Shown: positions 14,699 to 24,093, numbered from the stretch's first letter. The stretch: 64,000 bases of DNA from Mucilaginibacter gracilis (GCF_003633615.1 NZ_RBKU01000001.1:3658001-3722000); one strand, 5' to 3'. Program-made: numbers and translations. Notes: generated by a model not told the origin, from the sequence alone.

Positions 14699-16175
14699 GA
14701 ACTACACCAACCTTCTTTGACGATGTTATCCATAAGCCCACAAAGGTAATAAGGCCGTTTACAATAATGAGTTCGTTATCAAAAACATAACCGCCTAATA
14801 ATGTTTTAGAGTTCATGCTTAAATAATAGCATACTGCCGGCGATATGAGGCAGATGAAGGGCACCAGTTTATCTTTAACCTGCCTGCTGCTTACAAACAA
14901 GCCAAAACAGTAAAGGCCAAGCAGGGGCCCGTAGGTGTACGATGCTACTTTAAATATGGCACTCACCACGGCATCGTTATTAATGGAGTTAAAAATAATG
15001 ATGGTTAAAAACATTAATCCCGAAAAGGCTATGTGTACGTAATGCCGCGCGCTTATATTGGCTTTGCTGTTTACGTCGGCACGTTTGTTAAAATTTAAAA
15101 AATCTACACAAAATGATGTGGTTAGTGCCGTCAGTGCCGAATCTGTAGTGGCAAAGGTTGCTGCCGTTAGGCCAAGCATAAAAACTACGGCGGGTATTAA
15201 GCCCAGGTAGTTTAGGGCAATGGTAGGGTATAGGTAGTCGGTTTTGGCTACCGTGATGCCGTTTTTTTGTGCATACATGTATAACAAAGCACCCACGCTT
15301 AAAAAAAAGATATTGATAATTACAAATACCGTGGTGAAGCTGAACATGTTTTTTTGTGCTTCGCCAATGTTTTTGCAGCTCAGGTTTTTCTGCATCAAAT
15401 CCTGATCCAGGCCCACCATTGCAATGGTGATAAACAGGCCGCCAAAAAATTGCTTTGCAAAGTGAAATTTACTACCCAGCAAATTGCTGAAGAAAAATAT
15501 TTTAGAGTAACTGCTGTTTTTAATAGCATCCGCCGCCTCAAAAACATTCATGTTTAAACTACGGCAAATAAAATAGATGGACAAGAATACCGACGATACC
15601 AAAAAAAAGGTTTGCAAGCTATCGGTAATGATGATGGTTTTTAGTCCGCCTTTGTAAGTGTATAGCCAAATTAATATCAAACAAATTAATACCGTTGCTG
15701 CAAAAGGGATGTGATAACTGTCGAAAATAAATTTCTGCAATACAATAACCACCAGGTACAACCTGAATGCCGAGCCAATTGTCCGGCTGATTAAAAATAT
15801 AGCCGCCGCAGTTTTATAACTCCAGGTGCCTAAGGCCCCCTCAATATAACTGTATATTGATGTGAGCTTTAAGCGGTAATAAAGCGGCAGCAATACCGTA
15901 GCTATAATGATAAAGCCTGCCGCATTACCCAATATAAACTGGAAATACGCAAACTGATCGCCACTGGGTGCGCCAACCTTGCCGGGAACGGATATAAAGG
16001 TAACCCCGCTTAAAGCCGTGCCTATCATACCAAAGGCTACCAAATACCATTTAGAGTTGCGGTTAGCCACAAAAAAGGTATCGTTATCCGATGATTTTCG
16101 CGATGTTAAAAACGAGATCACGATCAACACGAGAAAGTAACCGATGATAAAGGAGAGAAGTATTGCTGGTGACAT
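14691..16175 (-). CDS. Sodium:solute symporter family (SSS) transporter
   Basis: 494 aa with about thirteen membrane segments. SSS features are GTALSGVTFISVPGKVGAPSG near residue 53, YKGGLKTIIITDSLQTF near 174 and GLTAATFATTDSALTALTT near 335. The family takes up sugars, amino acids or sialic acid with Na+; no neighbour indicates the substrate. Its final codon and stop lie in repeat H1. Confidence 0.9.
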   Translation of the reverse strand: MSPAILLSFIIGYFLVLIVISFLTSRKSSDNDTFFVANRNSKWYLVAFGMIGTALSGVTFISVPGKVGAPSGDQFAYFQFILGNAAGFIIIATVLLPLYYRLKLTSIYSYIEGALGTWSYKTAAAIFLISRTIGSAFRLYLVVIVLQKFIFDSYHIPFAATVLICLILIWLYTYKGGLKTIIITDSLQTFFLVSSVFLSIYFICRSLNMNVFEAADAIKNSSYSKIFFFSNLLGSKFHFAKQFFGGLFITIAMVGLDQDLMQKNLSCKNIGEAQKNMFSFTTVFVIINIFFLSVGALLYMYAQKNGITVAKTDYLYPTIALNYLGLIPAVVFMLGLTAATFATTDSALTALTTSFCVDFLNFNKRADVNSKANISARHYVHIAFSGLMFLTIIIFNSINNDAVVSAIFKVASYTYGPLLGLYCFGLFVSSRQVKDKLVPFICLISPAVCYYLSMNSKTLLGGYVFDNELIIVNGLITFVGLWITSSKKVGVVLG

Positions 16176-16196
16176 GCTATTGCGGTATAGTTATTT

Positions 16197-16284
16197 GTTC
16201 ATGGTTCATGGTTGATGGTTCGTAGTTTAGAGAAAAATTCTTATCAGTGTTTTACCATGATCTACGAACCATCAACTATGAACT
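16197..16284. repeat. Word-repeat hairpin H2, inner hairpin (GGTTCATGGTTGATGG words)
   Basis: Arm B1 (16197-16225) pairs with B2 (16262-16284), 21 of 22 matches, loop 36 nt. A third, inverted copy of the arm (C) is at 16753-16780, beyond the four-helix-bundle pseudogene. Confidence 0.8.
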
Positions 16285-16303
16285 AAAATCAACCATAAAT
16301 ATA

Positions 16304-16658
16304 TTAATTGAGTGAATTTCTTAAAGTAGTAATCATTTTAACAAGTATTTCGTAGTCAGAGTATAGCTGAGAAAATTGATCCTGTTTTAGGTAGTCTCGT
16401 TTCTTAGCAATAAATAAACAACTTACCACTTCTATCGCCGACCTAAGCGAATATCCCAAAAATTGTTTGAATACAGGTTTGGTTTGTCCGGTTGAGCCTT
16501 CGGCTATATTTAACACCACCGAATCGGCTGCACGTTTAATTTGCGATGTGTAGAATATGCAACTCATCCTTTGGGAACGTTTTAGTTAATTGATTGATAT
16601 TATCGTCCAAATCTAATGCTTTTTGCCACACATGTAAATCTTCAAACCTAAAGGCCAT
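16304..16658 (-). pseudogene. Four-helix bundle protein (S23/IVS-encoded family, TIGR02436), frameshifted
   Basis: The N-terminal part from ATG 16658 (MAFRFEDLHVWQKALDLDD, then LTKTFPKDEL) and the C-terminal part (TSQIKRAADSVVLNIAEGST onward to RNSLN) are in different frames. The join is near 16545-16555, where a single extra base lies between FPKDEL and YTSQIKRAA. Together they match the TIGR02436 family (FEDLxVWQKA, FPKEEL, TSQIRRAAVSxxxNIAEG), which includes proteins encoded in 23S rRNA intervening sequences. It sits between inverted copies of the H2 repeat. Confidence 0.8.
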
Positions 16659-16752
16659 ATAAATTATAATTAGTAAAATCAATAATATGGAATTTAAGCA
16701 AAAGTTCATAACAATAAACGAGATGTGAAAATTGCAATCTATCATCTCAACC

Positions 16753-16780
16753 CATGAACCATCAACTATGAACCATGAAC
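16753..16780. repeat. Third arm (C) of word repeat H2
   Basis: CATGAACCATCAACTATGAA and following. Its reverse complement matches B1 at 25 of 28 positions. With B1 it brackets the four-helix-bundle pseudogene. Confidence 0.75.
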
Positions 16781-16789
16781 CAAAAATGC

Positions 16790-16797
16790 TATTTTCG
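16790..16797 (+). promoter_or_regulatory. Likely leaderless -7 box of recR
   Basis: TATTTTCG (one mismatch to TAnnTTTG), 4 nt before the ATG at 16802. Confidence 0.4.
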
Positions 16798-16801
16798 CAA
16801 C

Positions 16802-17419
16802 ATGAACTTTTCGTCGAAGTTATTGGAGACGGCAGTTGGCGAATTTAGCAAACTGCCCGGGGTAGGGCAAAAAACCGCTTTAAGATTGGTACTGCATTTA
16901 TTAAATCAGGATAAGGATGAGGTGGAGGCATTTAGCAAGGCCATTAGTAAATTAAGGAACGAGATACAGTTTTGCGGTGTGTGCCATAATATTTCGGACT
17001 TGACTTTGTGCGAAATATGCTCGGCACCCAAGCGCGACCGCTCGCTGGTTTGCGTGGTGGAAGATACCCGCGATGTGATGGCCATTGAAAATACCAGCCA
17101 GTATAATGGTTTGTACCATGTATTGGGTGCGTTAATTTCGCCAATGGATGGTATTGGCCCTTCGGATTTGGAAGTAGATTCGCTTGTGGAACGTATGCGC
17201 ACCGATGAGGTTAAAGAGGTGATATTTGCCCTTAGTGCCACAATGGAAGGCGATACCACCATATTTTACCTGCATAAACGATTGAAAGATTTTAACATCA
17301 ATATATCAACCATAGCCCGTGGCATTGCCTTTGGCGGCGAACTGGAATATGTTGACGAGATAACCCTTGGCCGTTCCATAACAACCCGTGTGCCTTATGA
17401 TGGCGTTACGGCAAAATAA
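16802..17419 (+). CDS. recR: Recombination mediator RecR
   Basis: 205 aa from ATG 16802, the normal RecR length. An earlier ATG at 16775 lies inside repeat H2 and is rejected. Helix-hairpin-helix [20 protein letters not shown], a four-cysteine zinc finger ([16 protein letters not shown]) and a Toprim domain ([15 protein letters not shown]) follow in order. RecR loads RecA at gaps with RecF/RecO. Confidence 0.96.
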   Translation: MNFSSKLLETAVGEFSKLPGVGQKTALRLVLHLLNQDKDEVEAFSKAISKLRNEIQFCGVCHNISDLTLCEICSAPKRDRSLVCVVEDTRDVMAIENTSQYNGLYHVLGALISPMDGIGPSDLEVDSLVERMRTDEVKEVIFALSATMEGDTTIFYLHKRLKDFNINISTIARGIAFGGELEYVDEITLGRSITTRVPYDGVTAK

Positions 17420-17437
17420 AAATCCATTTAACATTTT

Positions 17438-18253
17438 ATGAGCTTCAATAACAAAGTAGTTATAATAACGGGTGCATCAAGCGGGATAGGTAAAGCCCTG
17501 GCTACCGAGTTTGCAGCCCGCGGTGCTAACCTGATACTGGCGGCACGCCAATACGTTACCCTGTGCGAAATTGCCCAAAGCTTGCAACAGCAGTACAACA
17601 TTAAAGCGGTAGCCGTACAGTGCGACGTATCTGTTGAGGAGGATTGTAAATTATTAATAAAGCAAACCATGGCTACCTTTGGCCGTATTGATGTATTGAT
17701 AAATAATGCAGGCATATCTATGCGGGCCCTTTTTAACGATGCCGACTTAGCCGTGCTTAAAAAACTAATGGATGTTAACTTTTGGGGAACGGTTTATTGT
17801 ACCAAATATGCGTTGCCGCAAATTATCAGCACAAAAGGCAGCGTAGTTGGCGTATCGTCAATTGCGGGGTATAAAGGTTTGCCGGGCCGGACCGGCTATT
17901 CGGCATCTAAATTTGCTATGAATGGTTTTTTGGATTCGTTACGGATTGAGAACCTTAAAACCGGCGTACATGTGATGACGGCTTGCCCAGGCTTTACGGC
18001 TTCCAACATCCGTAACACCGCCCTGGCTAAAGACGGAAGCCAGCAAGGCGAAAGTAGTATGGATGAATCAAAAATGATGACATCCGAAGAGGTAGCCAAA
18101 CTCATAGCCAATGGTGTTGAATCGCGCAAGCGCACCCTTATCCTCACCTTCCAGGGTAAGTTAACGGTTTTTTTAAGCAAAATTTTACCCTCATTTTTAG
18201 ATAAAATGGTTTATAATGTGTTTGCGAAGGAAAAGGATCCGTTGTTGAAATAA
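17438..18253 (+). CDS. Short-chain dehydrogenase/reductase
   Basis: 271 aa classical SDR. The cofactor loop TGASSGIG is near residue 12, NNAG near 90, the catalytic Ser in VVGVSSIAGY and YxxxK as YSASK near 155. The basic residue after strand 2 (LAARQ) suggests NADP(H). The extended C-terminus resembles DltE/YqjQ-like SDRs. Substrate unknown. It starts 18 nt after recR and is probably cotranscribed with it. Confidence 0.88.
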   Translation: MSFNNKVVIITGASSGIGKALATEFAARGANLILAARQYVTLCEIAQSLQQQYNIKAVAVQCDVSVEEDCKLLIKQTMATFGRIDVLINNAGISMRALFNDADLAVLKKLMDVNFWGTVYCTKYALPQIISTKGSVVGVSSIAGYKGLPGRTGYSASKFAMNGFLDSLRIENLKTGVHVMTACPGFTASNIRNTALAKDGSQQGESSMDESKMMTSEEVAKLIANGVESRKRTLILTFQGKLTVFLSKILPSFLDKMVYNVFAKEKDPLLK

Positions 18254-18305
18254 ATACCGTTCTAAAAATAAGTCCGAATTCGTATTTCTTAAATTCCAAA
18301 TCAAA

Positions 18306-19052
18306 TTGCCCTTAACCTTTTCTCATCCGGCAATAGTTTTACCGCTAAGTTATTTACCCAAACGCTGGGTATCGTTAACCGGATTGATAGCAGGTAGTGT
18401 GGCTCCCGATTTTGAATATTTTTTTAGGATGAAGGTTGAAAGTATTTACAGCCACACCTGGCTCGGGCTTTTATGGTTTGATTTACCCGTGAGCCTAATG
18501 CTCGTTTTTATTTATCACGATGTAGTAAAAGCTCAATTTATAGCTAACTTACCTGTAGCTTTAACAAGCCGCTTTTCTCAATACATTTCTTTCAATTGGA
18601 ATAAGTATTTTATAAAAAATATCCCGGTAGTAACACTATCCATTATGGTTGGTTGTGCCTCGCATTTGTTTTGGGATAGCTTTACGCATGCAAGCGGCTA
18701 CTTTGTTATCCTTTGGAATATGAGTACGCCTGTATCTTTGTTTTCGGTGCAATTACCGTTGTACAAAATTATTCAACATTTAAGCACGTTATTGGGTGGC
18801 TTGGTTATTATAGCAGCCATTTATAAAATGCCGACAGGTAACTTGCGGTTAAAAAGTAATAAAGCATTTTACTGGCTAACCGTAATAGGAGTAACTTGCA
18901 CAGTTATCGTGTTTAGAATATGGCTATCGCTAAACATTCACCAATACTGGAATGTTTTGGTTACCGCCATTTCGGCAAGTATTGCGGGTGTTGTTTTGGC
19001 CTCCGTATTGGTGAATAGATTTGACAACTTTTTAAAAGTTGTCAAATCTTAG
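18306..19052 (+). CDS. DUF4184 family membrane protein, TTG start
   Basis: 248 aa with about six hydrophobic segments. The N-terminus MPLTFSHPAIVLPLSYLP is the typical DUF4184 beginning, and it needs the TTG at 18306 as start. Conserved-looking acidic and histidine positions are in SVAPDFEYFF, SHTWLGLLWFDLP and CASHLFWDSFTHASG. Family function is unknown; the His/Asp pattern resembles membrane metal-dependent hydrolases. A perfect inverted repeat covers the last codons. Confidence 0.8.
   Translation: MPLTFSHPAIVLPLSYLPKRWVSLTGLIAGSVAPDFEYFFRMKVESIYSHTWLGLLWFDLPVSLMLVFIYHDVVKAQFIANLPVALTSRFSQYISFNWNKYFIKNIPVVTLSIMVGCASHLFWDSFTHASGYFVILWNMSTPVSLFSVQLPLYKIIQHLSTLLGGLVIIAAIYKMPTGNLRLKSNKAFYWLTVIGVTCTVIVFRIWLSLNIHQYWNVLVTAISASIAGVVLASVLVNRFDNFLKVVKS
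19017..19049 (+). terminator. Perfect 16-bp inverted repeat over the DUF4184 stop codon region
   Basis: Arms 19017-19032 (AGATTTGACAACTTTT) and 19034-19049 are exact reverse complements, separated by one base. It codes for FDNFLKVVKS at the C-terminus and probably folds as a terminator-like hairpin with an internal T/A-rich loop. Confidence 0.55.
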
Positions 19053-19070
19053 AAGATCAAGTAGGGAAAA

Positions 19071-19691
19071 TTACAAATACATATCCAGGTTCCCCTTGCC
19101 TTCGCGTATTATTTCAAACTCGCCGGTGGTGCAATCAACTACGGTGCTGGGTACGTTATCGCCGTAGCCGCCGTCAATCACCAGGTCAACCAGGTTTTCG
19201 TATTTCTCATGAATCAATTCGGGGTCGGTTGAGTATTCCATAATGTCGTCATCATCATGTATAGATGTGGATAGGATGGGGTTACCCAGCATTTTTACAA
19301 TGCAGCGCGCAATATTGTTATTGGGCACGCGTATACCTACCGTTTTTTTATTCGAACTCAGCAGTTTGGGTACATGGCTGTTGGCGTTAAAAATAAACGT
19401 AAATGCGCCTGGTAAAGCCTTTTTAAGTACACGGAAGGTTTCGTTATCAATAGGCTTAATATAATCCGAGATGTGGCTCAAATCGTAACATATAAACGAA
19501 AAGTTAGCTTTCTCGGGCTTGATATGCCTTATTTTGCAAATTGCCTCAATTGCTCTGTGGTTGGTAATATCGCAGCCCAAACCATATACGGTATCGGTAG
19601 GATAAATGATGATGCCCCCGCGTTTTAAAACCTGCACTACTTGCTCAATGGTTTTTTCGTTAGGGTTTTCGGGGTATATTTTAATTAGCAT
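19071..19691 (-). CDS. L-threonylcarbamoyladenylate synthase-type protein (YrdC/Sua5/YciO)
   Basis: 206 aa from ATG 19691 ([14 protein letters not shown]). The frame is open to 19751, but that part lies in the YceI terminator. Motifs are [37 protein letters not shown] and [11 protein letters not shown]. YrdC proteins make threonylcarbamoyl-AMP for tRNA t6A37. The length and the sequence after the KIRHIKPEK motif look closer to the YciO subgroup, whose exact role is less certain. Confidence 0.85.
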   Translation of the reverse strand: MLIKIYPENPNEKTIEQVVQVLKRGGIIIYPTDTVYGLGCDITNHRAIEAICKIRHIKPEKANFSFICYDLSHISDYIKPIDNETFRVLKKALPGAFTFIFNANSHVPKLLSSNKKTVGIRVPNNNIARCIVKMLGNPILSTSIHDDDDIMEYSTDPELIHEKYENLVDLVIDGGYGDNVPSTVVDCTTGEFEIIREGKGNLDMYL

Positions 19692-19737
19692 GGTAATAGT
19701 AAAACGCCTGAGCCTAAAAATGGTTGCAAAATTACGC

Positions 19738-19776
19738 ATAAAAAAAGCCATCCCTAATAAACAGGACGGCTTTATA
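19738..19776 (-). terminator. Terminator of the YceI gene
   Basis: On the minus strand AAAGCCGTCC and GGATGGCTTT pair with one mismatch, followed by a T-run. It lies 16 nt after the YceI stop codon. Confidence 0.75.
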
Positions 19777-19791
19777 TGTTATAAAAGCTAA

Positions 19792-20310
19792 TTAAGCTTG
19801 TTTAGCAAATTGTACGTTGATGTTCAATTTAACATCGGCACCTAAAACAATAGCTCCGGCTTCGGTTACACCATCCCATACCAGGCCAAATTCTTTACGG
19901 TTAATTTTGCCGCTTACTTCAAAGCCTGCTTTTAAGTTACCATAAAAATCGGTAGCGGTACCACCAAAATCAACATCTAATGTAACCGGTTTGGTTATAT
20001 CTTTAATAGTAAGGTCGCCGGTTAAGGTATCGGTGGTAAGCGAAGTTGATTTGAAGGTTATTTTAGGATAAGTTTCAGCATCAAAAAACTCAGCCGATTT
20101 TAAATGCCCGTCGCGTTGTTCCTGGTTGGTATCAATGCTCGCCACATCTAACGAAAACTCTACTGTAGCGCCTTCAAAGGTATCACCTTCGGTTTCAACG
20201 CTGCCTTCAAATGTTTTAAATGAACCTGTTACTGTCGAGATCACCAAATGTTTGATCTTGAATTGTACTTCAGAGTGCATTGGGTCTAATACCCACTTTG
20301 TAGTTGCCAT
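19792..20310 (-). CDS. YceI family lipid-binding-like protein
   Basis: 172 aa with the YceI/lipocalin-like pattern: WVLDPMHSEVQFKIKHLVIS at the N-terminus, SLDVASIDTNQEQRDGHLKS in the middle and EFGLVWDG near the end. YceI proteins bind isoprenoid lipids in a beta barrel. This one has no signal peptide, so it appears cytoplasmic, unlike E. coli YceI. Followed by a good terminator, so monocistronic. Confidence 0.9.
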   Translation of the reverse strand: MATTKWVLDPMHSEVQFKIKHLVISTVTGSFKTFEGSVETEGDTFEGATVEFSLDVASIDTNQEQRDGHLKSAEFFDAETYPKITFKSTSLTTDTLTGDLTIKDITKPVTLDVDFGGTATDFYGNLKAGFEVSGKINRKEFGLVWDGVTEAGAIVLGADVKLNINVQFAKQA

Positions 20311-20499
20311 AATGGTAAATGTTTTTAATTAGTTTGTTTAATAACACAAACTAACGCAAATTGTTGTTTAAACATGTAATATTATTGTCAACAATGGTTT
20401 AAAACTTAGTTCACTTGAATGCACGATGAAATTACGGCTTAATGCTTTGAAAGCGAGTATATTAATTGCATAATTATTACTGCCGGCTATCGGCCATAA

Positions 20500-20880
20500 T
20501 TATTCACCGTTCTCAGCCTGCCAAGTGCCACTTGCTTTGATATTAACGCGTTCAAAATCAGTTTGGGGTTGGCGGGTTATTAGGGCAGGTTTTTCAACCT
20601 TTTTAAATTCAAAAAAATATTCGGGCTCAGCAGCTTTTTGAGGCTTGGTATCTACCGAGTAGGTGTACCAAAAATATAACGATACCATTAAAAAAACAGG
20701 AACCAAAAAAGAAACATAATCTGCCAGGAACGAAGGCCAGCTATTGGTCATCTCAGCATGTACCTTGTCTACCGGGATGCCCATCATCAGGTATAGCACA
20801 AAAGCGAGGTAATACAAAAAACCTAACGAAGTTAAAATAATTGCGGTTGCTAATCTCCATTTAATGGTGGTTTTTTCCAT
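20500..20880 (-). CDS. Small membrane protein at the end of the sulfate-assimilation operon
   Basis: 126 aa with two membrane segments (TAIILTSLGFLYYLAFVLYL, and a second around YVSFLVPVFLMVSLYFW) and a soluble polar C-terminal tail of about 55 residues. It lies 50 nt after cysN on the same strand. No known family is recognised. Its position suggests a role linked to sulfate assimilation, but this is only context. Confidence 0.65.
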   Translation of the reverse strand: MEKTTIKWRLATAIILTSLGFLYYLAFVLYLMMGIPVDKVHAEMTNSWPSFLADYVSFLVPVFLMVSLYFWYTYSVDTKPQKAAEPEYFFEFKKVEKPALITRQPQTDFERVNIKASGTWQAENGE

Positions 20881-20930
20881 GGCTATAAATTTATGTTTTT
20901 AATAACATGTTTGCAACAACGGTCTCATTT

Positions 20931-22181
20931 TTAATCGGCTATGGCTCTAAACATTAATGCGCCCACGGTTAAGTTGGTGCGGCTATCAATAATTATGGCA
21001 CCACCGTTTGCTTTATTGTCCTGGTAGGCATCAAAGGCCAGGGGCTCGGCAGTTTTTATAATGATAGAGCCTATGTCGTTAAGATTAAAAACATCGGTTT
21101 CCACTTTTTCTAAAGTGTTAATATTAACCTTATATAAAATCTCGGCTATTTTGCAGCGCGTTATTTTACTGTTGTGCTGCACCAGGTAGGTAAGGCTTTG
21201 GTCAATAGGTTTGGTATCCATCCAGCAAACATCGGCCTGTATCAGTTGTGCAACTTTTGGCTGGTAGGCGGCATTAACCAATATATCGCCGCGGCTAATG
21301 TCAATTTCATCTGTTAAATGCAGGGTTACGCTTTGGCCTGCGGTAGCCTCCTGGGGCTGCTTATCAAATATTTCGATAAGGCTAATGGTTGAGCTAAAGC
21401 CAGATGGCAGCACGGTAACTTTATCGTTTACACGAAACGACCCGCTTAATACCCGACCAGCGTATCCGCGATAATCGTGCAGTTCGTCGGTTTGTGGCCT
21501 AATCACCCATTGTACGGGCATCCGGGCATGGTCGGTGCTGTCGTCAACGGCAATTTTTACGGTTTCTAAATGGTTAAGCAGGCTTTTGCCGGCGTACCAT
21601 GTTATACGGTCGCTTTTGTAAACAATGTTATCACCTTTTAAGGCGCTAACGGGTATGTAAGTTATTTCGCCAAGGTTAAGTTTGGCAGCCATGGCGCGGT
21701 AATTTTTAACAATATTGTTAAAAACTTCCTCATCGTAATCAACCATATCCATTTTGTTAACAGCAACTACCACATGCGGCAACCCCAATAACGATACCAG
21801 GTACGAATGGCGAATGGTTTGTTCAATAACCCCTTTACGGGCATCTATCAATATAATAGCCAGGTCGGCATTTGATGCTCCGGTAACCATATTACGGGTA
21901 TATTGAATATGACCCGGGGTATCGGCAATAATAAACTTACGTTTTTCGGTCTGGAAGTATTTATAGGCAACATCAATGGTAATGCCCTGCTCGCGTTCGG
22001 CCTTTAAGCCGTCGGTTAATATAGCCAGATCGATGGTGCCATCGTCGTTTTTACGATTAGAGTTTTGCAAAGCCTCAAGCTGGTCGGCCAAAATAGATTC
22101 ACTATCGTACAGTAAACGCCCAATTAATGTGCTTTTACCATCATCAACACTACCAGCAGTTAAAAATTTTAATATGTCCAT
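20931..22181 (-). CDS. cysN: Sulfate adenylyltransferase subunit 1 (GTPase)
   Basis: 416 aa translation-factor-like GTPase. P-loop AGSVDDGKSTLIGRLL, switch II DTPGHIQYTRNM and NKMD are all present, followed by the beta-barrel domains. With CysD it couples GTP hydrolysis to the formation of adenosine phosphosulfate (APS) from sulfate and ATP. There is no fused APS kinase (CysC) domain. The gap of 252 nt after cysD contains a half REP element. Confidence 0.96.
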   Translation of the reverse strand: MDILKFLTAGSVDDGKSTLIGRLLYDSESILADQLEALQNSNRKNDDGTIDLAILTDGLKAEREQGITIDVAYKYFQTEKRKFIIADTPGHIQYTRNMVTGASNADLAIILIDARKGVIEQTIRHSYLVSLLGLPHVVVAVNKMDMVDYDEEVFNNIVKNYRAMAAKLNLGEITYIPVSALKGDNIVYKSDRITWYAGKSLLNHLETVKIAVDDSTDHARMPVQWVIRPQTDELHDYRGYAGRVLSGSFRVNDKVTVLPSGFSSTISLIEIFDKQPQEATAGQSVTLHLTDEIDISRGDILVNAAYQPKVAQLIQADVCWMDTKPIDQSLTYLVQHNSKITRCKIAEILYKVNINTLEKVETDVFNLNDIGSIIIKTAEPLAFDAYQDNKANGGAIIIDSRTNLTVGALMFRAIAD

Positions 22182-22288
22182 GAGCCCTGTCTAAATCTAC
22201 CCCCCGCAAGGGAAGACTTTTATTTTTATTTGTGTTATGTCACCCGTTGTTATAAGGTAACGTCTTTTAAGTTCACCCTGTAAAGCTT

Positions 22289-22316
22289 AGAGATTGCTTC
22301 GTACCTCACAATGACG
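22289..22316. repeat. Half copy of the REP-like element (R4)
   Basis: The reverse complement of this stretch reads CGTCATTGTGAGGTACGAAG and then CAATCTCT, matching the left end of R1-R3. The other half is missing. It lies in the cysD-cysN gap. Confidence 0.6.
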
Positions 22317-22433
22317 CTTTGTAGTTTGTTTTAATTTACGTTTTGGAAGGCAATTCTGTCAATTCCTAAATTCCAAAAATTCTGGTTTAAGACGGTTATC
22401 TTAATTCCTGATTTTCGCTTCTTGAGTCTTAAC

Positions 22434-23339
22434 TCAAAAGTAACCGCCCTTTTTCCTGTCTTCCATAGCGGCTTCGCTCACCTTATCATCCAAACGGGCA
22501 CCGCGTTCACTTATTTTCGATTCGCTTATCTCGTTAATAATATCGTCAATTTCAAACGCATACGATTCTACCGCTGCAGTGCAGGTCATGTCGCCAACAG
22601 TGCGGAAGCGTACATTTTTGCGCGAAATAATATCATCGGCATCCATGTTCAAAGCTTCGGCAGCGGCCATTAGCTGCCCGTTACGGGTTATCACGTCGCG
22701 CTCATGTGCAAAATAAATTGATGGTAGCGCAATGTTTTCGCGACGTATGTAGTTCCATACATCCAATTCCGTCCAGTTGCTTATCGGGAAAACACGAACA
22801 TTTTCGCCTTTATGTATCTTGCCGTTGTAAATGTTCCATAACTCGGGGCGCTGGCGCTTTGGGTCCCATTGGCCAAATTCGTCGCGTACCGAAAATATAC
22901 GCTCTTTGGCTCTGGCTTTCTCTTCATCGCGGCGGGCACCACCTATGCAGGCATCAAATTTATGTTCGGCAATGGTATCAAGCAAAGTAACGGTTTGTAA
23001 GGCATTCCTGCTGGCATTTTTGCCTTTTTGCTCAATAACTTTACCCTGGTCTATCGAGTCCTGCACGTGGCCAACTATCAGCTTTTCGCCAATGCGGGCA
23101 ATCATCTCGTCGCGATAGGTAATGGTTTCAGGGAAATTATGTCCGGTATCAATATGAACCAGCGGAAAAGGAAATTTACCCGGCCGAAAAGCTTTCTCGG
23201 CCAAACGCACCAGCGTAATAGAATCTTTACCGCCCGAAAACATCAGGGCAGGCTTTTCAAATTGCCCGGCTACCTCGCGTAAAATATATATCGCCTCAGC
23301 TTCCAGATCGTCTAAATAATCCAGTTTGTTTCTACTCAT
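22434..23339 (-). CDS. cysD: Sulfate adenylyltransferase subunit 2
   Basis: 301 aa PP-loop ATP pyrophosphatase. SGGKDS is near residue 35, followed by HIDTGHNFPET, GGARRDEEKARAKER and the C-terminal VSEAAMEDRKKGGYF typical of CysD. It makes APS with CysN. It starts 9 nt after the cysH stop, so they are tightly coupled. Confidence 0.97.
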   Translation of the reverse strand: MSRNKLDYLDDLEAEAIYILREVAGQFEKPALMFSGGKDSITLVRLAEKAFRPGKFPFPLVHIDTGHNFPETITYRDEMIARIGEKLIVGHVQDSIDQGKVIEQKGKNASRNALQTVTLLDTIAEHKFDACIGGARRDEEKARAKERIFSVRDEFGQWDPKRQRPELWNIYNGKIHKGENVRVFPISNWTELDVWNYIRRENIALPSIYFAHERDVITRNGQLMAAAEALNMDADDIISRKNVRFRTVGDMTCTAAVESYAFEIDDIINEISESKISERGARLDDKVSEAAMEDRKKGGYF

Positions 23340-23348
23340 ATCAATATG

Positions 23349-24089
23349 CTAATTACTACCTTCTTCAAAAAAAGTTTCTTCGTGTGCCTCAGTTGCATGC
23401 AAGCCGCATTCTTTTTTTGATTGATCTTCCCACCACCATCTTCCAGCTCTAAAATCTTCGCCCGGTTGCACGGCACGCGTACAGGGTGCGCAGCCAATGC
23501 TGGGGAAACCCTTATCGTGTAAAGGATTGTATGGTACGTTATTGTTTTTTATGTATTGTTTTACTTCTTGCAAAGTCCAGTCAAATATAGGATGAAATTT
23601 AACCAGTTGGTTGCCTTCGTCCCATTCAACATTGTGCATCTCTTCGCGATTGGCAGATTGATCGGCCCTGATGCCGGTTATCCACACATCGTTTCCGGCC
23701 AAAGCTCGTTTTAAAGGCTCAATTTTACGTATGCCGCAACATTCTTTACGGTTTTCAACCGATTCGTAAAAACTGCTCGGGCCTTTGGTGCTTACCATTT
23801 TTTCTACAGTGGCAGCCTGCGGGTAATACGCATGTATATTGGCATCATACATTTCCAGTGTACGGTTCCATACATAATAAGTTTCGGGAAACAGGCGGCC
23901 GGTTTCTAAGGTAAAAACTTTAATAGGCAGCTTGTTAGCAAATATAATGTGGCTTATCACCTGGTCTTCCCAGCCAAAGCTGGTAGAAAATATAATTTTA
24001 CCTGCAAACAAGGTAGCTAATTTGCTCAACGCTTCAACTGGTGTTAGCCCTCTAGTTATCTCGTTTATATTATGTACGGCTTTGCTCAT
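23349..24089 (-). CDS. cysH: Phosphoadenylyl/adenylyl-sulfate reductase, APS-reductase type
   Basis: 246 aa. Two cysteine pairs that bind a [4Fe-4S] cluster in APS reductases are present (C117-C118 in KECCGIRK, C200 and C203 in GCAPCT), plus the catalytic Cys228 in KKECGLH. This predicts that it reduces APS directly to sulfite (EC 1.8.4.10), which fits the absence of APS kinase from the operon. Overlap-close order with the upstream fusion gene (4 nt gap). Confidence 0.93.
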   Translation of the reverse strand: MSKAVHNINEITRGLTPVEALSKLATLFAGKIIFSTSFGWEDQVISHIIFANKLPIKVFTLETGRLFPETYYVWNRTLEMYDANIHAYYPQAATVEKMVSTKGPSSFYESVENRKECCGIRKIEPLKRALAGNDVWITGIRADQSANREEMHNVEWDEGNQLVKFHPIFDWTLQEVKQYIKNNNVPYNPLHDKGFPSIGCAPCTRAVQPGEDFRAGRWWWEDQSKKECGLHATEAHEETFFEEGSN

Positions 24090-24093
24090 GGCT

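Noticed and set aside
22198..22214. CCCCCCGCAAGGG as a sixth C5/G5 palindrome
   Set aside because: Too short and lacking the CCCCCT/AGGGGG blocks of the other copies.
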